DNA of 8,005 bases from an uncultured Chloroflexota bacterium (GTDB lineage: Bacteria; Chloroflexota; Anaerolineae; Promineifilales; Promineifilaceae): the NCBI GenBank assembly GCA_937958365.1, contig CALFEW010000360.1, positions 1-8,005 on the forward strand, given 5' to 3'. A program made the translations under genes and the position numbers. Shown here one piece after another: positions 1-5,692 of this stretch (position 1 is its first letter; each line of letters begins with the position of its first letter). Under the pieces are notes generated by a model, which was not told the DNA's origin, searched no databases, and saw nothing but the letters and a program-made list of their open reading frames with translations.

Positions 1-1284
1 GTCAATGTCGGGCATGGAAACGCGCCCCGGATTCAGGAAGCGCTCAAAAATCAGGCCGTTGGGCAGCGGATCAATGCTGGTAATGCCCAGCGTATAGGCC
101 ACGACCGATCCGGCCCCGGAGCCACGCACGTTCCACCAGATGTCGTTGTCTTTCCATTCCTGGTAGCTGCTGTAGGGGAACGGGTCGCCGTGCATTTCCC
201 ACCACCCATCGCTGCGCACCGCCCATTCGCACAAATCCCACACGATGAGAAAGTAGGTGGCAAAACCCATCCGCCCGATGACGGCCAGTTCGTGTTCCAG
301 CCGCGCCCGCAGCGCCTCGTCATTGTTGGCGCGGTCATCGCCATAGCGCCAGGCCAGCCCTTTGTCGCACAGGTGGCTCAGGTAGCTATCGGCCGTGTAG
401 CCTTCGGGTACCTCAAATTGGGGCAGATGGTAGCCCTCGTGGTCCAGATTCACGTCGCACATTTCGGCGATGAGCAGGCTGTTGCTCAGTGCGCCGGGTA
501 TGTCGCCGAACAGGGCGGCCATTTCGCTGTGCGATTTCAGGTAATACTCTTTGTCGGAGAAGGAAAGTTTGGGCGCGGCGACGGTGGAGCCGGTCTGGAT
601 GCAGAGCAGCACTTCGTGGGGATTAGCGTCTTCGGCGCGGGTGTAATGCACATCGTTGGTCGCCAGGAAGTTCTTCTCCAGGCCAAAGTGCTTCGCCATC
701 TCGACGAGTTTGCGGTTGATGTCGGTCAGTTCGCCGATGTGGTGCTCTTGCAGTTCAATGAACAGCCGCTCTTTACCGAAGATGTCCAGGTATTCGCCCA
801 TCAATTCGTGGGCCAGTTTCATCTTGCCCGCGCCGATGGCCCGTGGAATTTCGGCAGCCATGCAGCCAGTGGTGGCGATGAGGCCGTCGCTGTGGCGGGC
901 CATGAAGGCACGGTCTATGCGCGGTTTATAATAGTAGCCGTCCAACTGGGCGGCGGTGGCGATTTGCAGCAGGTTCAGGTAGCCGGTCTGGTTTTGCGCC
1001 AGCAGCAGCATGTGGAAGCGCTCTTTGTCGAGCTGCGGGTCTTTGTCCTGCATTGTCCGCATGGAAATGTAGGTTTCGATGCCGATGATGGGCTTGACGC
1101 CGGCGCTTTTGGCGGCCCGATAGAAGGGCATGGTGCCATACATCGCGCCGTGGTCGGTGAGGGCGATGGCGGGCTGGTTGAGTTCCACAGCGCGGGCGAT
1201 TAGTTCGTCTATGCGGCTCAGCCCATCGAGCAAGGAGTATTCGCTGTGGACGTGCAGGTGGGCAAAGGGTTGGTGATTGGTCAT
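1..1284 (-). CDS. dnaE: DNA polymerase III alpha subunit, N-terminal part (partial at left edge)
   Basis: Replicative DNA polymerase catalytic subunit; 428 codons are visible before the edge. The protein opens with a PHP domain: HLHVHSEYSLLDG (about residues 9-21), ALTDHGAMYG (41-50), GIETY (68-72), the histidine in RFHMLLLA (about 91), TTGCMAAE (about 138-145) and ATNDVHYT. All the usual metal-binding positions of an intact PHP exonuclease-type site appear present. It continues into the palm with GSGAGSVVAY and then RVSMPDID at the edge. The last visible residues include the two aspartates that match the first catalytic pair of family C polymerases (D401/D403 in E. coli); the third lies outside. 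The usual length is about 1150-1200 aa, so roughly two thirds is missing through the window boundary. The ATG at 1284 sits right at the family N-terminus, but no Shine-Dalgarno is visible upstream, where a degenerate tandem repeat lies. It is divergent from the next gene. The region contains no ACGGCCGT, unlike most neighbours. Confidence 0.96.
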   Translation of the reverse strand, partial: MTNHQPFAHLHVHSEYSLLDGLSRIDELIARAVELNQPAIALTDHGAMYGTMPFYRAAKSAGVKPIIGIETYISMRTMQDKDPQLDKERFHMLLLAQNQTGYLNLLQIATAAQLDGYYYKPRIDRAFMARHSDGLIATTGCMAAEIPRAIGAGKMKLAHELMGEYLDIFGKERLFIELQEHHIGELTDINRKLVEMAKHFGLEKNFLATNDVHYTRAEDANPHEVLLCIQTGSTVAAPKLSFSDKEYYLKSHSEMAALFGDIPGALSNSLLIAEMCDVNLDHEGYHLPQFEVPEGYTADSYLSHLCDKGLAWRYGDDRANNDEALRARLEHELAVIGRMGFATYFLIVWDLCEWAVRSDGWWEMHGDPFPYSSYQEWKDNDIWWNVRGSGAGSVVAYTLGITSIDPLPNGLIFERFLNPGRVSMPDID

Positions 1285-1286
1285 GA

Positions 1287-1326
1287 TTAGTCGAGTAGCC
1301 GGTTAGTCTGGTAGTCGGGTTGTTGG
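1287..1326. repeat. Degenerate 8-bp tandem repeat between dnaE and the divergent gene
   Basis: Consecutive 8-bp units read TTAGTCGA, GTAGCCGG, TTAGTCTG, GTAGTCGG and a weaker GTTGTTGG on the plus strand. The block begins 3 bp upstream of the dnaE start codon and so occupies the place where its ribosome binding site would be expected. The role is unknown; it may be a slippage-derived intergenic repeat. Confidence 0.55.
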
Positions 1327-2081
1327 TTGGATGTGGGGATTTGTTGTGTTTTCCCGCAGGGAGGAGTATAGCATATGCGAACGGCGATGCGGGAAATTTT
1401 AAGGATGAGTTTGTTGTGGGGGAAACGGCCGTTCCCCCTTATCATTCTACTCTTTTTGGCGGTTTGGCCGATGGTCTGTACAATGTTTTCAATATGGACT
1501 ACTCAGTCAGGTTCCTCCAACTGGATTCTAACGGGAAGCACTGTGGTCATTTGTACGTCGGGCAAAATCGCCTTTCACTGGTAGCCGATTATGGCTCTCC
1601 CTGGCTCAAGGATGAGCCGGGCAAGGTACGTCTGGCACGGCCGTCTGGCGAATTCATCGCCTCGCTGGAATTTCCCGGCCTGAAAACGACCAGCAAAGGC
1701 GGCAATCCCCGGACCAACTATGCTCTGGTCTATGACCATGCGGTTTACGCCATCATCACCGAATATCCCTGGCCCCAACCCAACGAACCAGACGCCGCCC
1801 CTTATTTTGAGATTGAAACGGAAGGGCAGCGCTGGGTGGCTTTGAATCGGCCAGCCGACGGCCGTTCCCCCACCGCCTGCTACGTATTATGCGCCGACGC
1901 CCCGGCCAATTTCCAGCCCTACACCCAACCACTAGACAACTGCCTGAGCGACCCGGTCGGTCAGATTGACCGGCAAGAGGCTGCGTCTGAGTTTGTGGTG
2001 ATGCTGCCAGACGGCCGTTTCCGGCAAGCGCAGCTTATTCTCCTCTCCCTCGTTTTCCTCATCCACCAGCTACCCGCCTAA
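1320..2081 (+). CDS. Unrecognised protein, probably beta-rich; 5' end uncertain
   Basis: This frame is open from a TTG at 1320 to the TAA at 2079-2081 (at most 253 aa). I do not recognise the family. From about 1490 onward the translation looks like a real protein: short alternating hydrophobic strands with Gly/Asp turns (for example QNRLSLVADYGSPWL, SGEFIASLEFPG, YALVYDHAVYAIITEYPW, PYFEIETEGQRWVAL) and a hydrophobic end, LILLSLVFLIHQL. A Tubby/LURP-one-like beta fold is a guess only. The start is unclear. TTG 1320 lies in the tandem repeat and has no ribosome binding site. The only good Shine-Dalgarno (AGGGAGGAG, 1358-1366) precedes ATG 1375, which is in another frame ending at 1584. GTG 1416, preceded by AAGGA, is an in-frame alternative. 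The gene may be frameshifted near 1450-1490. It holds four ACGGCCGT copies. Its stop overlaps the stop of the converging oxidoreductase gene. Confidence 0.6.
   Translation: MLVGCGDLLCFPAGRSIAYANGDAGNFKDEFVVGETAVPPYHSTLFGGLADGLYNVFNMDYSVRFLQLDSNGKHCGHLYVGQNRLSLVADYGSPWLKDEPGKVRLARPSGEFIASLEFPGLKTTSKGGNPRTNYALVYDHAVYAIITEYPWPQPNEPDAAPYFEIETEGQRWVALNRPADGRSPTACYVLCADAPANFQPYTQPLDNCLSDPVGQIDRQEAASEFVVMLPDGRFRQAQLILLSLVFLIHQLPA
1358..1377 (+). promoter_or_regulatory. Strong ribosome binding site and ATG that do not match the long frame
   Basis: AGGGAGGAG at 1358-1366 is followed 8 nt later by ATG at 1375. The frame it opens runs to TAG at 1584 and encodes 69 aa, starting MRTAMREILRMSLLWGKR and then a hydrophobic stretch around PLIILLFLAVWPMV, which could be a signal anchor. 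Either this is a short separate ORF, or it is the true start of the downstream gene and the frame is later broken by one base. Confidence 0.45.
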
Positions 2082-3658
2082 CACGCTGCCCGCGGCGGAA
2101 TGTACTTCATGGCGCGTTCGGCCAGCGCCGTGATTGTCAGGCTGGGGTTCACGCCCACGTTGGCCGGGATAGCGGAACCGTCCACCACGTACAAACCAGG
2201 GTAGTTGAAGACCTCGTGGTTCGCGTCAATCACCCCTTCATCCGGCGCGCCGCCGATGTGGCAGCCGCCCAGAATGTGGGCGGTGATGGACAGATTGCCC
2301 ACGCTTTCCAGCAATGTGTTTTGCGGCACGCCGCCGCTGTGTTGGGCAAACAATCGCGCCGCCTCGTTGGCTTCGGGGATGTAGGCGGGAGCGCGTTTGC
2401 CGGAAGCGGTGGAGGTTTGCAGGCCGTAACGGAAGCCGGTGAGGGGAGAACGGCCGTACGTAAACCCAATCTGGTTATCCAATACCTGCATGGTAGACAA
2501 CACGCTGATGCGCTGATTCCAGTTGGCGCTGCGCGGCGAAAGGGTGGCCTGCCCCGGCTGGCGCAAATAGCTGGCTAAGGTTTGCAAAGCACGAGGGAAC
2601 GGCCGTTCCCCATCCACCAGCGGCCCCGTGTACCACTTCATAAACGTATAGCCAGGCGGAAAACGGTTTTGCGTGATGTGCGTATGGTCGTTGGCGTAAA
2701 AGTGCGACGTAATAGCCGGGCCGCCCTCCGCCAACTGCGCATCTGGCCGATTGTCCAGAATACCGGTGATGGCTTCGCTGTTGGTCCGCACCACCCGCCC
2801 CAACTGCGCCGAAATGCGCGGCAGCGTGCCCACCACGTCCCGATTGTGAAACAGCAGCTTAAGCGTGCCCAACACCCCGGCGGCCAGGATGACTTTACCG
2901 GCGCGCAGCGGCGCGTAGCGCACCCACCGGTTGAATGGATGACGCATTTCCACGGCATACCCACCGGGGATAGGCTGAATGGTGGTCGCCTGTCGTTCGG
3001 GCAAAATTTTGACGCCAAGCTGTTCGGCCAGGTAGAGATAGTTTTTGTCCAGGCTGTTTTTGGCGTTGAAGCGGCAGCCCGTCAGGCATTGGCCGCATTG
3101 GCGGCAGCCGGTGCGCGCCGGGCCACGGCCGTCGAAAAACGGATCGGGGGCAGTTACGTCTGGCTGACCCATGTAAATGCCCAGGGGAACGGTGTCAAAC
3201 GTATGGCCGGCTTGCATGGAAACGGCCGTTTGCCGCAAATAGCCATCCATCTCCGCAAAATAGGGATTGGGCGTGACGCCCAACATCTTTTTGGCGGTGG
3301 CGTAATACGGCCGTAACTCCTCGCGCCAGTCGGCATTCAGCTCACTCCAGGCCGGATCGCTGAAAAAGGCGGGCGGCGGATCCAACAAAACGGCCGCGTA
3401 CACCAGGCTGCCACCACCCACACCAACGCCGCCCACGATGGTGGCATGTTGGAAAAACCACTGGCTGAAGTACCCTTTCAGGCCCAACCCCGGCAGCCAG
3501 AACAAGGCACGTGGATCACGGTCTGCCTTTTTAATGTCGGCCGATTGGATGCGGCGGCCTTGCTCCAGCACAGCCACGCGGTAGCCTTTTTCGGCCAGCC
3601 GCAGCGCGGCTACGCTGCCGCCAAACCCACTGCCAATGATGATGACGTCGTAATCCAT
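2078..3658 (-). CDS. GMC-family FAD oxidoreductase, cholesterol-oxidase-like, with CX2CX2CX3C cluster
   Basis: FAD-dependent oxidoreductase of 526 aa that would oxidise an alcohol, possibly a sterol or other hydrophobic one; the substrate cannot be read from the sequence. The Rossmann motif GSGFGG is at residues 9-14 and the ribose-binding Glu at about 32 (VLEQG). The second FAD-contact stretch, ATIVGGVGVGGGSLVYAA, is at about 72-89. Near the C-terminus are LGGCHIGG and NVGVNPSLTITALAERA, the usual places of the catalytic His and Asn in this family. RTGCRQCGQCLTGCRFNAKNS (about 182-202) has four cysteines spaced like a ferredoxin [4Fe-4S] site, as in some bacterial cholesterol-oxidase-like GMC proteins. 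I chose ATG 3658 because AGGGGG lies just upstream and MDYDVIIIGSG is the expected N-terminus; an in-frame extension to 3721 would read into the repeat region. No signal peptide is seen. Five ACGGCCGT copies fall in all three frames (read as TAV, GR and RP). Confidence 0.93.
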   Translation of the reverse strand: MDYDVIIIGSGFGGSVAALRLAEKGYRVAVLEQGRRIQSADIKKADRDPRALFWLPGLGLKGYFSQWFFQHATIVGGVGVGGGSLVYAAVLLDPPPAFFSDPAWSELNADWREELRPYYATAKKMLGVTPNPYFAEMDGYLRQTAVSMQAGHTFDTVPLGIYMGQPDVTAPDPFFDGRGPARTGCRQCGQCLTGCRFNAKNSLDKNYLYLAEQLGVKILPERQATTIQPIPGGYAVEMRHPFNRWVRYAPLRAGKVILAAGVLGTLKLLFHNRDVVGTLPRISAQLGRVVRTNSEAITGILDNRPDAQLAEGGPAITSHFYANDHTHITQNRFPPGYTFMKWYTGPLVDGERPFPRALQTLASYLRQPGQATLSPRSANWNQRISVLSTMQVLDNQIGFTYGRSPLTGFRYGLQTSTASGKRAPAYIPEANEAARLFAQHSGGVPQNTLLESVGNLSITAHILGGCHIGGAPDEGVIDANHEVFNYPGLYVVDGSAIPANVGVNPSLTITALAERAMKYIPPRAAC

Positions 3659-3672
3659 GCTATACCCCCTGT

Positions 3673-3693
3673 GATTGCGGATTGCGGATTGCG
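3673..3693. repeat. 7-bp tandem repeat (GATTGCG)x3
   Basis: Three perfect copies of GATTGCG stand head to tail at 3673-3679, 3680-3686 and 3687-3693. They are followed by two decayed units, GAATATG and GATTGGG, up to 3707. The array starts 15 bp upstream of the oxidoreductase start codon, so it lies in that gene's leader or promoter region. Confidence 0.8.
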
Positions 3694-3703
3694 GAATATG
3701 GAT

Positions 3704-3796
3704 TGGGACGCGGATTTTCACGGATGCGGCGGATTTTCGCGGATAAAATGTAAAAATCCGTGCTTATCCGCAGCCCCCGCGTTTATCCGCGTCCCA
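3704..3796. repeat. Nested inverted-repeat intergenic element
   Basis: A perfect 12-bp inverted repeat, TGGGACGCGGAT (3704-3715) and ATCCGCGTCCCA (3785-3796), encloses further pairs: CACGGAT (3719-3725) with ATCCGTG (3756-3762), and GCGGATAA (3739-3746) with TTATCCGC (3764-3771). There is also a 16-bp direct repeat with one mismatch, GCGGATTTTCACGGAT (3710-3725) against GCGGATTTTCGCGGAT (3729-3744). No coding potential is evident. It looks like a dispersed intergenic palindromic repeat of REP or MITE type. Whether it recurs in the genome cannot be seen here. Confidence 0.7.
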
Positions 3797-3887
3797 TTCT
3801 CTGAATGTGCGCTCATTGTGTGCTTGCAACTTGCCCCTGGTGGGCTACGTATTGGGCATAGCTTACCAAAGGGAGAAACATTACGCT

Positions 3888-4334
3888 ATGGCAAATCAGG
3901 AAGAGCCTATTCGCATTGTGATTGAAGAAGAAGACCTGCCGTTGATTCCCGACAAACCGGGATTCAAAGCGCCGGATGTGAAGGCCGGGGCCAAACAAGT
4001 CGGCGACAAAGCCACGGAACTGGCGCAAAAAGCGTGGGACAGCGAATCGCGCCGCAAAGTGACAGATGGCGTGAAACAGGGCGTTTCTACGGTCGCCACG
4101 AAAAGCAGCAAAGCGGTTGCCAACAAGGTCGCCGAAACGATGGAGCAGCAAACGCGCCAGCAGGCGACAGCGTTGCAAAATCGGGTGCAGGAAATTGATT
4201 GGAAAGAAGAAGCCAAAAAGGGGTCGGCGCAGGGGCTGCGCTGGCTCAGTGAGCAGTTGACGACGCTGGCAGATCGTGTAACGGCCGTCAAACCCCCCAA
4301 ACCAACCGGACCCGACGATCAAAAGCCGGTGTAA
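3888..4334 (+). CDS. Ala/Lys/Gln-rich helical protein of unknown function
   Basis: I do not recognise this 148-aa protein. It begins with an acidic segment (EEPIRIVIEEEDLPLIP). A long, mostly helical charged region follows from about residue 30 to 130, rich in Ala, Lys, Gln and Val with amphipathic spacing (KAGAKQVGDKATELAQKAW, DGVKQGVSTVATKSSKAV, EQQTRQQATALQNRVQEI). It ends in a Pro-rich tail, PPKPTGPDDQKPV. There is no cysteine, no signal peptide and no membrane segment. The composition recalls LEA-like, phasin-like or apolipoprotein-like helices, but that is only resemblance. I chose ATG 3888 because GGGAGA (3871-3876) precedes it; upstream in-frame codons run into the intergenic repeat tail. 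The gene is divergent from the oxidoreductase and convergent with the putative anti-sigma gene. One ACGGCCGT copy lies near its end (4281). Confidence 0.75.
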   Translation: MANQEEPIRIVIEEEDLPLIPDKPGFKAPDVKAGAKQVGDKATELAQKAWDSESRRKVTDGVKQGVSTVATKSSKAVANKVAETMEQQTRQQATALQNRVQEIDWKEEAKKGSAQGLRWLSEQLTTLADRVTAVKPPKPTGPDDQKPV

Positions 4335-4340
4335 AGCGGC

Positions 4341-4360
4341 ACGGCCGTTGTGCGAACGGC
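4341..4360. other. Hairpin containing ACGGCCGT in the convergent gap
   Basis: GCCGTT (4344-4349) pairs with AACGGC (4355-4360) around a 5-nt loop. The ACGGCCGT at 4341-4348 overlaps the left arm. It lies in the 26-bp gap between the stops of the 3888 gene and the anti-sigma gene. There is no T-tract, so a classical intrinsic terminator is not supported, though a 3'-end structure is plausible. Confidence 0.4.
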
Positions 4361-4768
4361 TTACCCCACGGCATAGGGGCGATCTTGCCAGAGCTGGACA
4401 CACACGAAAGCCCCCAGGACCACTTCGGCAGCGATGATAGCGGCGACGATGACCCAGGGGAGAACGGCCGTTGGCGACTGCGCCGCCTGCTCCGCCCGCA
4501 GCAGCAGATTGGGAAGCCAACCCACTCCTGTTTGCTCCAGATACCAGGAAACCATCACCAGCAGCAGCGTAACAAAGCTGCTCAGTCCCATAGCCAGAGC
4601 CACGTCGAGAAACTGAAGCTGAAAGCGCGGCGTCGCGGCTTGCGGTTGGGCAGCCAACTGAGCCATCACGCGGCTGGCAAAACCGGGCGGTAGATCCGCC
4701 AGCGGCAAAACGCGCAGGCTTTCTTCTAAACTCAATCCCATGGGTTCCAGGGTATCTCGCTTTTCCAT
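4361..4768 (-). CDS. Putative anti-sigma factor, two membrane segments
   Basis: A 135-aa protein encoded directly after the ECF sigma gene. Its ATG (4768-4766) shares one base with the sigma stop TGA (4770-4768), so the two are translationally coupled; a TTG at 4771 is possible but less likely. A soluble N-terminus of about 50 residues contains LPPGFASRVMAQLAAQP, a pattern often seen just before the membrane span in anti-sigma-like proteins. Two hydrophobic segments follow, at about 54-76 (LDVALAMGLSSFVTLLLVMV) and about 103-126 (VLPWVIVAAIIAAEVVLGAF), and the tail is short. No HxxxCxxC zinc-binding anti-sigma motif is present. The function is inferred mainly from gene order and topology: it would hold the sigma factor at the membrane until a signal arrives. 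One ACGGCCGT copy is inside (4464). Confidence 0.7.
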   Translation of the reverse strand: MEKRDTLEPMGLSLEESLRVLPLADLPPGFASRVMAQLAAQPQAATPRFQLQFLDVALAMGLSSFVTLLLVMVSWYLEQTGVGWLPNLLLRAEQAAQSPTAVLPWVIVAAIIAAEVVLGAFVCVQLWQDRPYAVG

Positions 4769-5340
4769 CAACTTTCATCCCCAGTTTCGATTTCCACAGA
4801 CAAATAGTCGGCCAGCAGGCGGTGGGCGCGGAACAGGCCGGTCTTGACGGTTCCCAACGGCATGTCGGTGACGATGGCAATGTCAGCGTAGCTCATTTCC
4901 TGGGCGTAGCGCAGGGTAATGAGCAGGCGGTAGCTGTGCGGCAGGTGAGTGACGGCGGCGTAAAGGGCTTGCTGGCGTTCCCGGCTGAGCAGGACGGCTT
5001 CTGGATTGGGCGATGAAGGGGTGGCAACGGCCATATCAACCACATCCAGCGTCGCCAGTTCCCGCTTCAACTGCGGCAGCCGGTTGTAACACAGGTTCGT
5101 CGTGATGCGATAAAGCCAGGTGCTAAAGCGCGCCGCGCCCTGAAAGCGTGGCAAAGCCTGCCAGGCGCGCACAAAAGTCTCCTGGGCCACGTCCTCCGCT
5201 TCCTGATGATTGTTCAGGGTGCGCAAAGCCAGATTGTAGACCAGTTGTGCGTGCATCATGACCAATGCCTCAAAAGCGGTCGTGTCGCCCCGCTGCGCCA
5301 GTTTGATAAGCGCCGCTTCATCCTGACTCACAAAATACAC
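4768..5340 (-). CDS. RNA polymerase ECF-type sigma-70 family factor
   Basis: A 190-aa alternative sigma factor that would direct RNA polymerase to a small regulon. Region 2 is at about residues 8-85: DEAALIKLAQRGDTTAFEAL, then NHQEAEDVAQETFVRAWQAL (about 44-63) and RFSTWLYRITTNLCYNRL. Region 4 is at about 128-180: LPHSYRLLITLRYAQEMSYADIA followed by the DNA-recognition helix DMPLGTVKTGLFRAHRLL. There is no region 1 or 3 and no C-terminal extension, so it is a standard-length ECF factor. The start is GTG 5340. AAGGAG (5349-5344) is only 3 nt away, whereas the in-frame GTG at 5331 would be 12 nt away, so the exact start is uncertain. The gene forms an operon with the anti-sigma-like gene and is divergent from a small membrane-protein operon that has a matching promoter. 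No ACGGCCGT lies inside. Confidence 0.95.
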   Translation of the reverse strand: MYFVSQDEAALIKLAQRGDTTAFEALVMMHAQLVYNLALRTLNNHQEAEDVAQETFVRAWQALPRFQGAARFSTWLYRITTNLCYNRLPQLKRELATLDVVDMAVATPSSPNPEAVLLSRERQQALYAAVTHLPHSYRLLITLRYAQEMSYADIAIVTDMPLGTVKTGLFRAHRLLADYLSVEIETGDES

Positions 5341-5353
5341 TTTCTCCTTACCG

Positions 5354-5386
5354 GATTAGACCCGGCCGCGCGGGAAAAGTTTCACC
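5354..5386 (-). promoter_or_regulatory. ECF-type promoter of the sigma/anti-sigma operon
   Basis: On the minus strand, GGTGAAACTTT (5386-5376) is followed after 13 nt by GGTCTAATC (5362-5354). The cores GAAACTT and TCTAAT are 16 nt apart, close to the RpoE-type GGAACTT / TCTRA pair with its usual 15-19 nt spacing. Transcription would start around 5347-5349, only about 8-10 nt before GTG 5340, giving a very short leader with the Shine-Dalgarno at its 5' end. This suggests autoregulation by the sigma factor. Confidence 0.7.
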
Positions 5387-5403
5387 AATTTGTCAATCAA
5401 TAC

Positions 5404-5447
5404 GCGCCGCTTTGCCAACCGGCGCGCAAGTGGGGAAAACGCGGCGC
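5404..5447. repeat. Central inverted repeat between the divergent promoters
   Basis: GCGCCGC (5404-5410) and GCGGCGC (5441-5447) form a 7-bp inverted repeat with partly matching flanks (AATAC and ATT). It lies between the two divergent -35 elements and almost shares their centre of symmetry. It could be a binding site for a regulator that acts on both promoters, or simple GC-rich structure. Confidence 0.35.
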
Positions 5448-5458
5448 ATTGGAAACCT

Positions 5459-5491
5459 GGTGAAACTTTCAGCAGCCGGGGCGGTCTAATC
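5459..5491 (+). promoter_or_regulatory. ECF-type promoter of the small membrane-protein operon
   Basis: GGTGAAACTTT (5459-5469), a 13-nt spacer, then GGTCTAATC (5483-5491). The core GAAACTT (5462-5468) and TCTAAT (5485-5490) are 16 nt apart. The conserved blocks are identical in sequence and spacing to the element on the other strand at 5354-5386, while the spacers differ. The predicted start is near 5497-5500, giving a leader of about 31-34 nt before ATG 5531. Confidence 0.7.
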
Positions 5492-5530
5492 TAGTGTATT
5501 GACCTGAAACAAGTTGTTTTGGAGGTTTGC

Positions 5531-5692
5531 ATGAGAGATTTAGTGGAAGGATTGGCCGTTTTAACGGCCGTTGCCCTGGTATTCAGCCCGGTTGTCGGCT
5601 ACGTATGGTTCAGCCGGTTTCTGGCGCGCAAAGAAAAGGCCGCCCTGCGCGAGTTTGGCCTGACCGCAAATAAGGAGATTCGTTATGAGTGA
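5531..5692 (+). CDS. 53-aa single-span membrane protein, truncated paralogue of the next gene
   Basis: A short ORF of 53 codons plus TGA. ATG 5531 has a strong ribosome binding site, GGAGG, at 5521-5525. The N-terminal segment VEGLAVLTAVALVFSPVVGY is a membrane span, followed by a charged helix RFLARKEKAALREFGL. This parallels the next protein position by position (EALAIGLSVAIIFSIPF, RYLRYKETIALAERGL), so it looks like a copy of the first module only, without the last two spans. It overlaps the start of the next gene by 8 nt (5685-5692), and AGGAG of that gene lies inside its end, so the two are coupled. It is the first gene after the ECF-type promoter and carries one ACGGCCGT copy (5564). 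The function is unknown. Confidence 0.75.
   Translation: MRDLVEGLAVLTAVALVFSPVVGYVWFSRFLARKEKAALREFGLTANKEIRYE

Noticed and set aside
190..1203. Long plus-strand ORF (337 aa) opposite dnaE
   Set aside because: The antisense frame matches clear DnaE PHP and palm motifs; the plus-strand translation is low-complexity Val/Gly/Phe/Gln-rich and typical of a shadow of a GC-rich gene.
2582..3316. Plus-strand ORFs opposite the GMC oxidoreductase (2216-2578, 2582-3316 and 3446-3925)
   Set aside because: They lie antisense to conserved FAD and GMC motifs, are rich in Arg/Gln/His, and have no convincing ribosome binding site.
3659..3721. Longer N-terminus of the oxidoreductase (start at 3721)
   Set aside because: The extra 21 residues are translated from the tandem-repeat DNA, and ATG 3658 has AGGGGG just upstream and the expected FAD-motif N-terminus.
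3673..3796. CRISPR-like array
   Set aside because: The repeat units are 7 bp and contiguous or nested inverted repeats, with no regular spacers and no cas gene nearby.
3813..4880. Minus-strand ORF of 355 aa across the helical-protein gene and the anti-sigma gene
   Set aside because: It covers two better supported genes on opposite strands, plus the sigma gene's end, in another frame; the translation is Arg/Cys/Phe-rich with no recognisable motif.
5352..5494. Large inverted repeat read as a MITE or insertion sequence
   Set aside because: Only the -35-like and -10-like blocks match between the arms while the sequence between them differs, and there is no target duplication; two divergent promoters explain the symmetry better.
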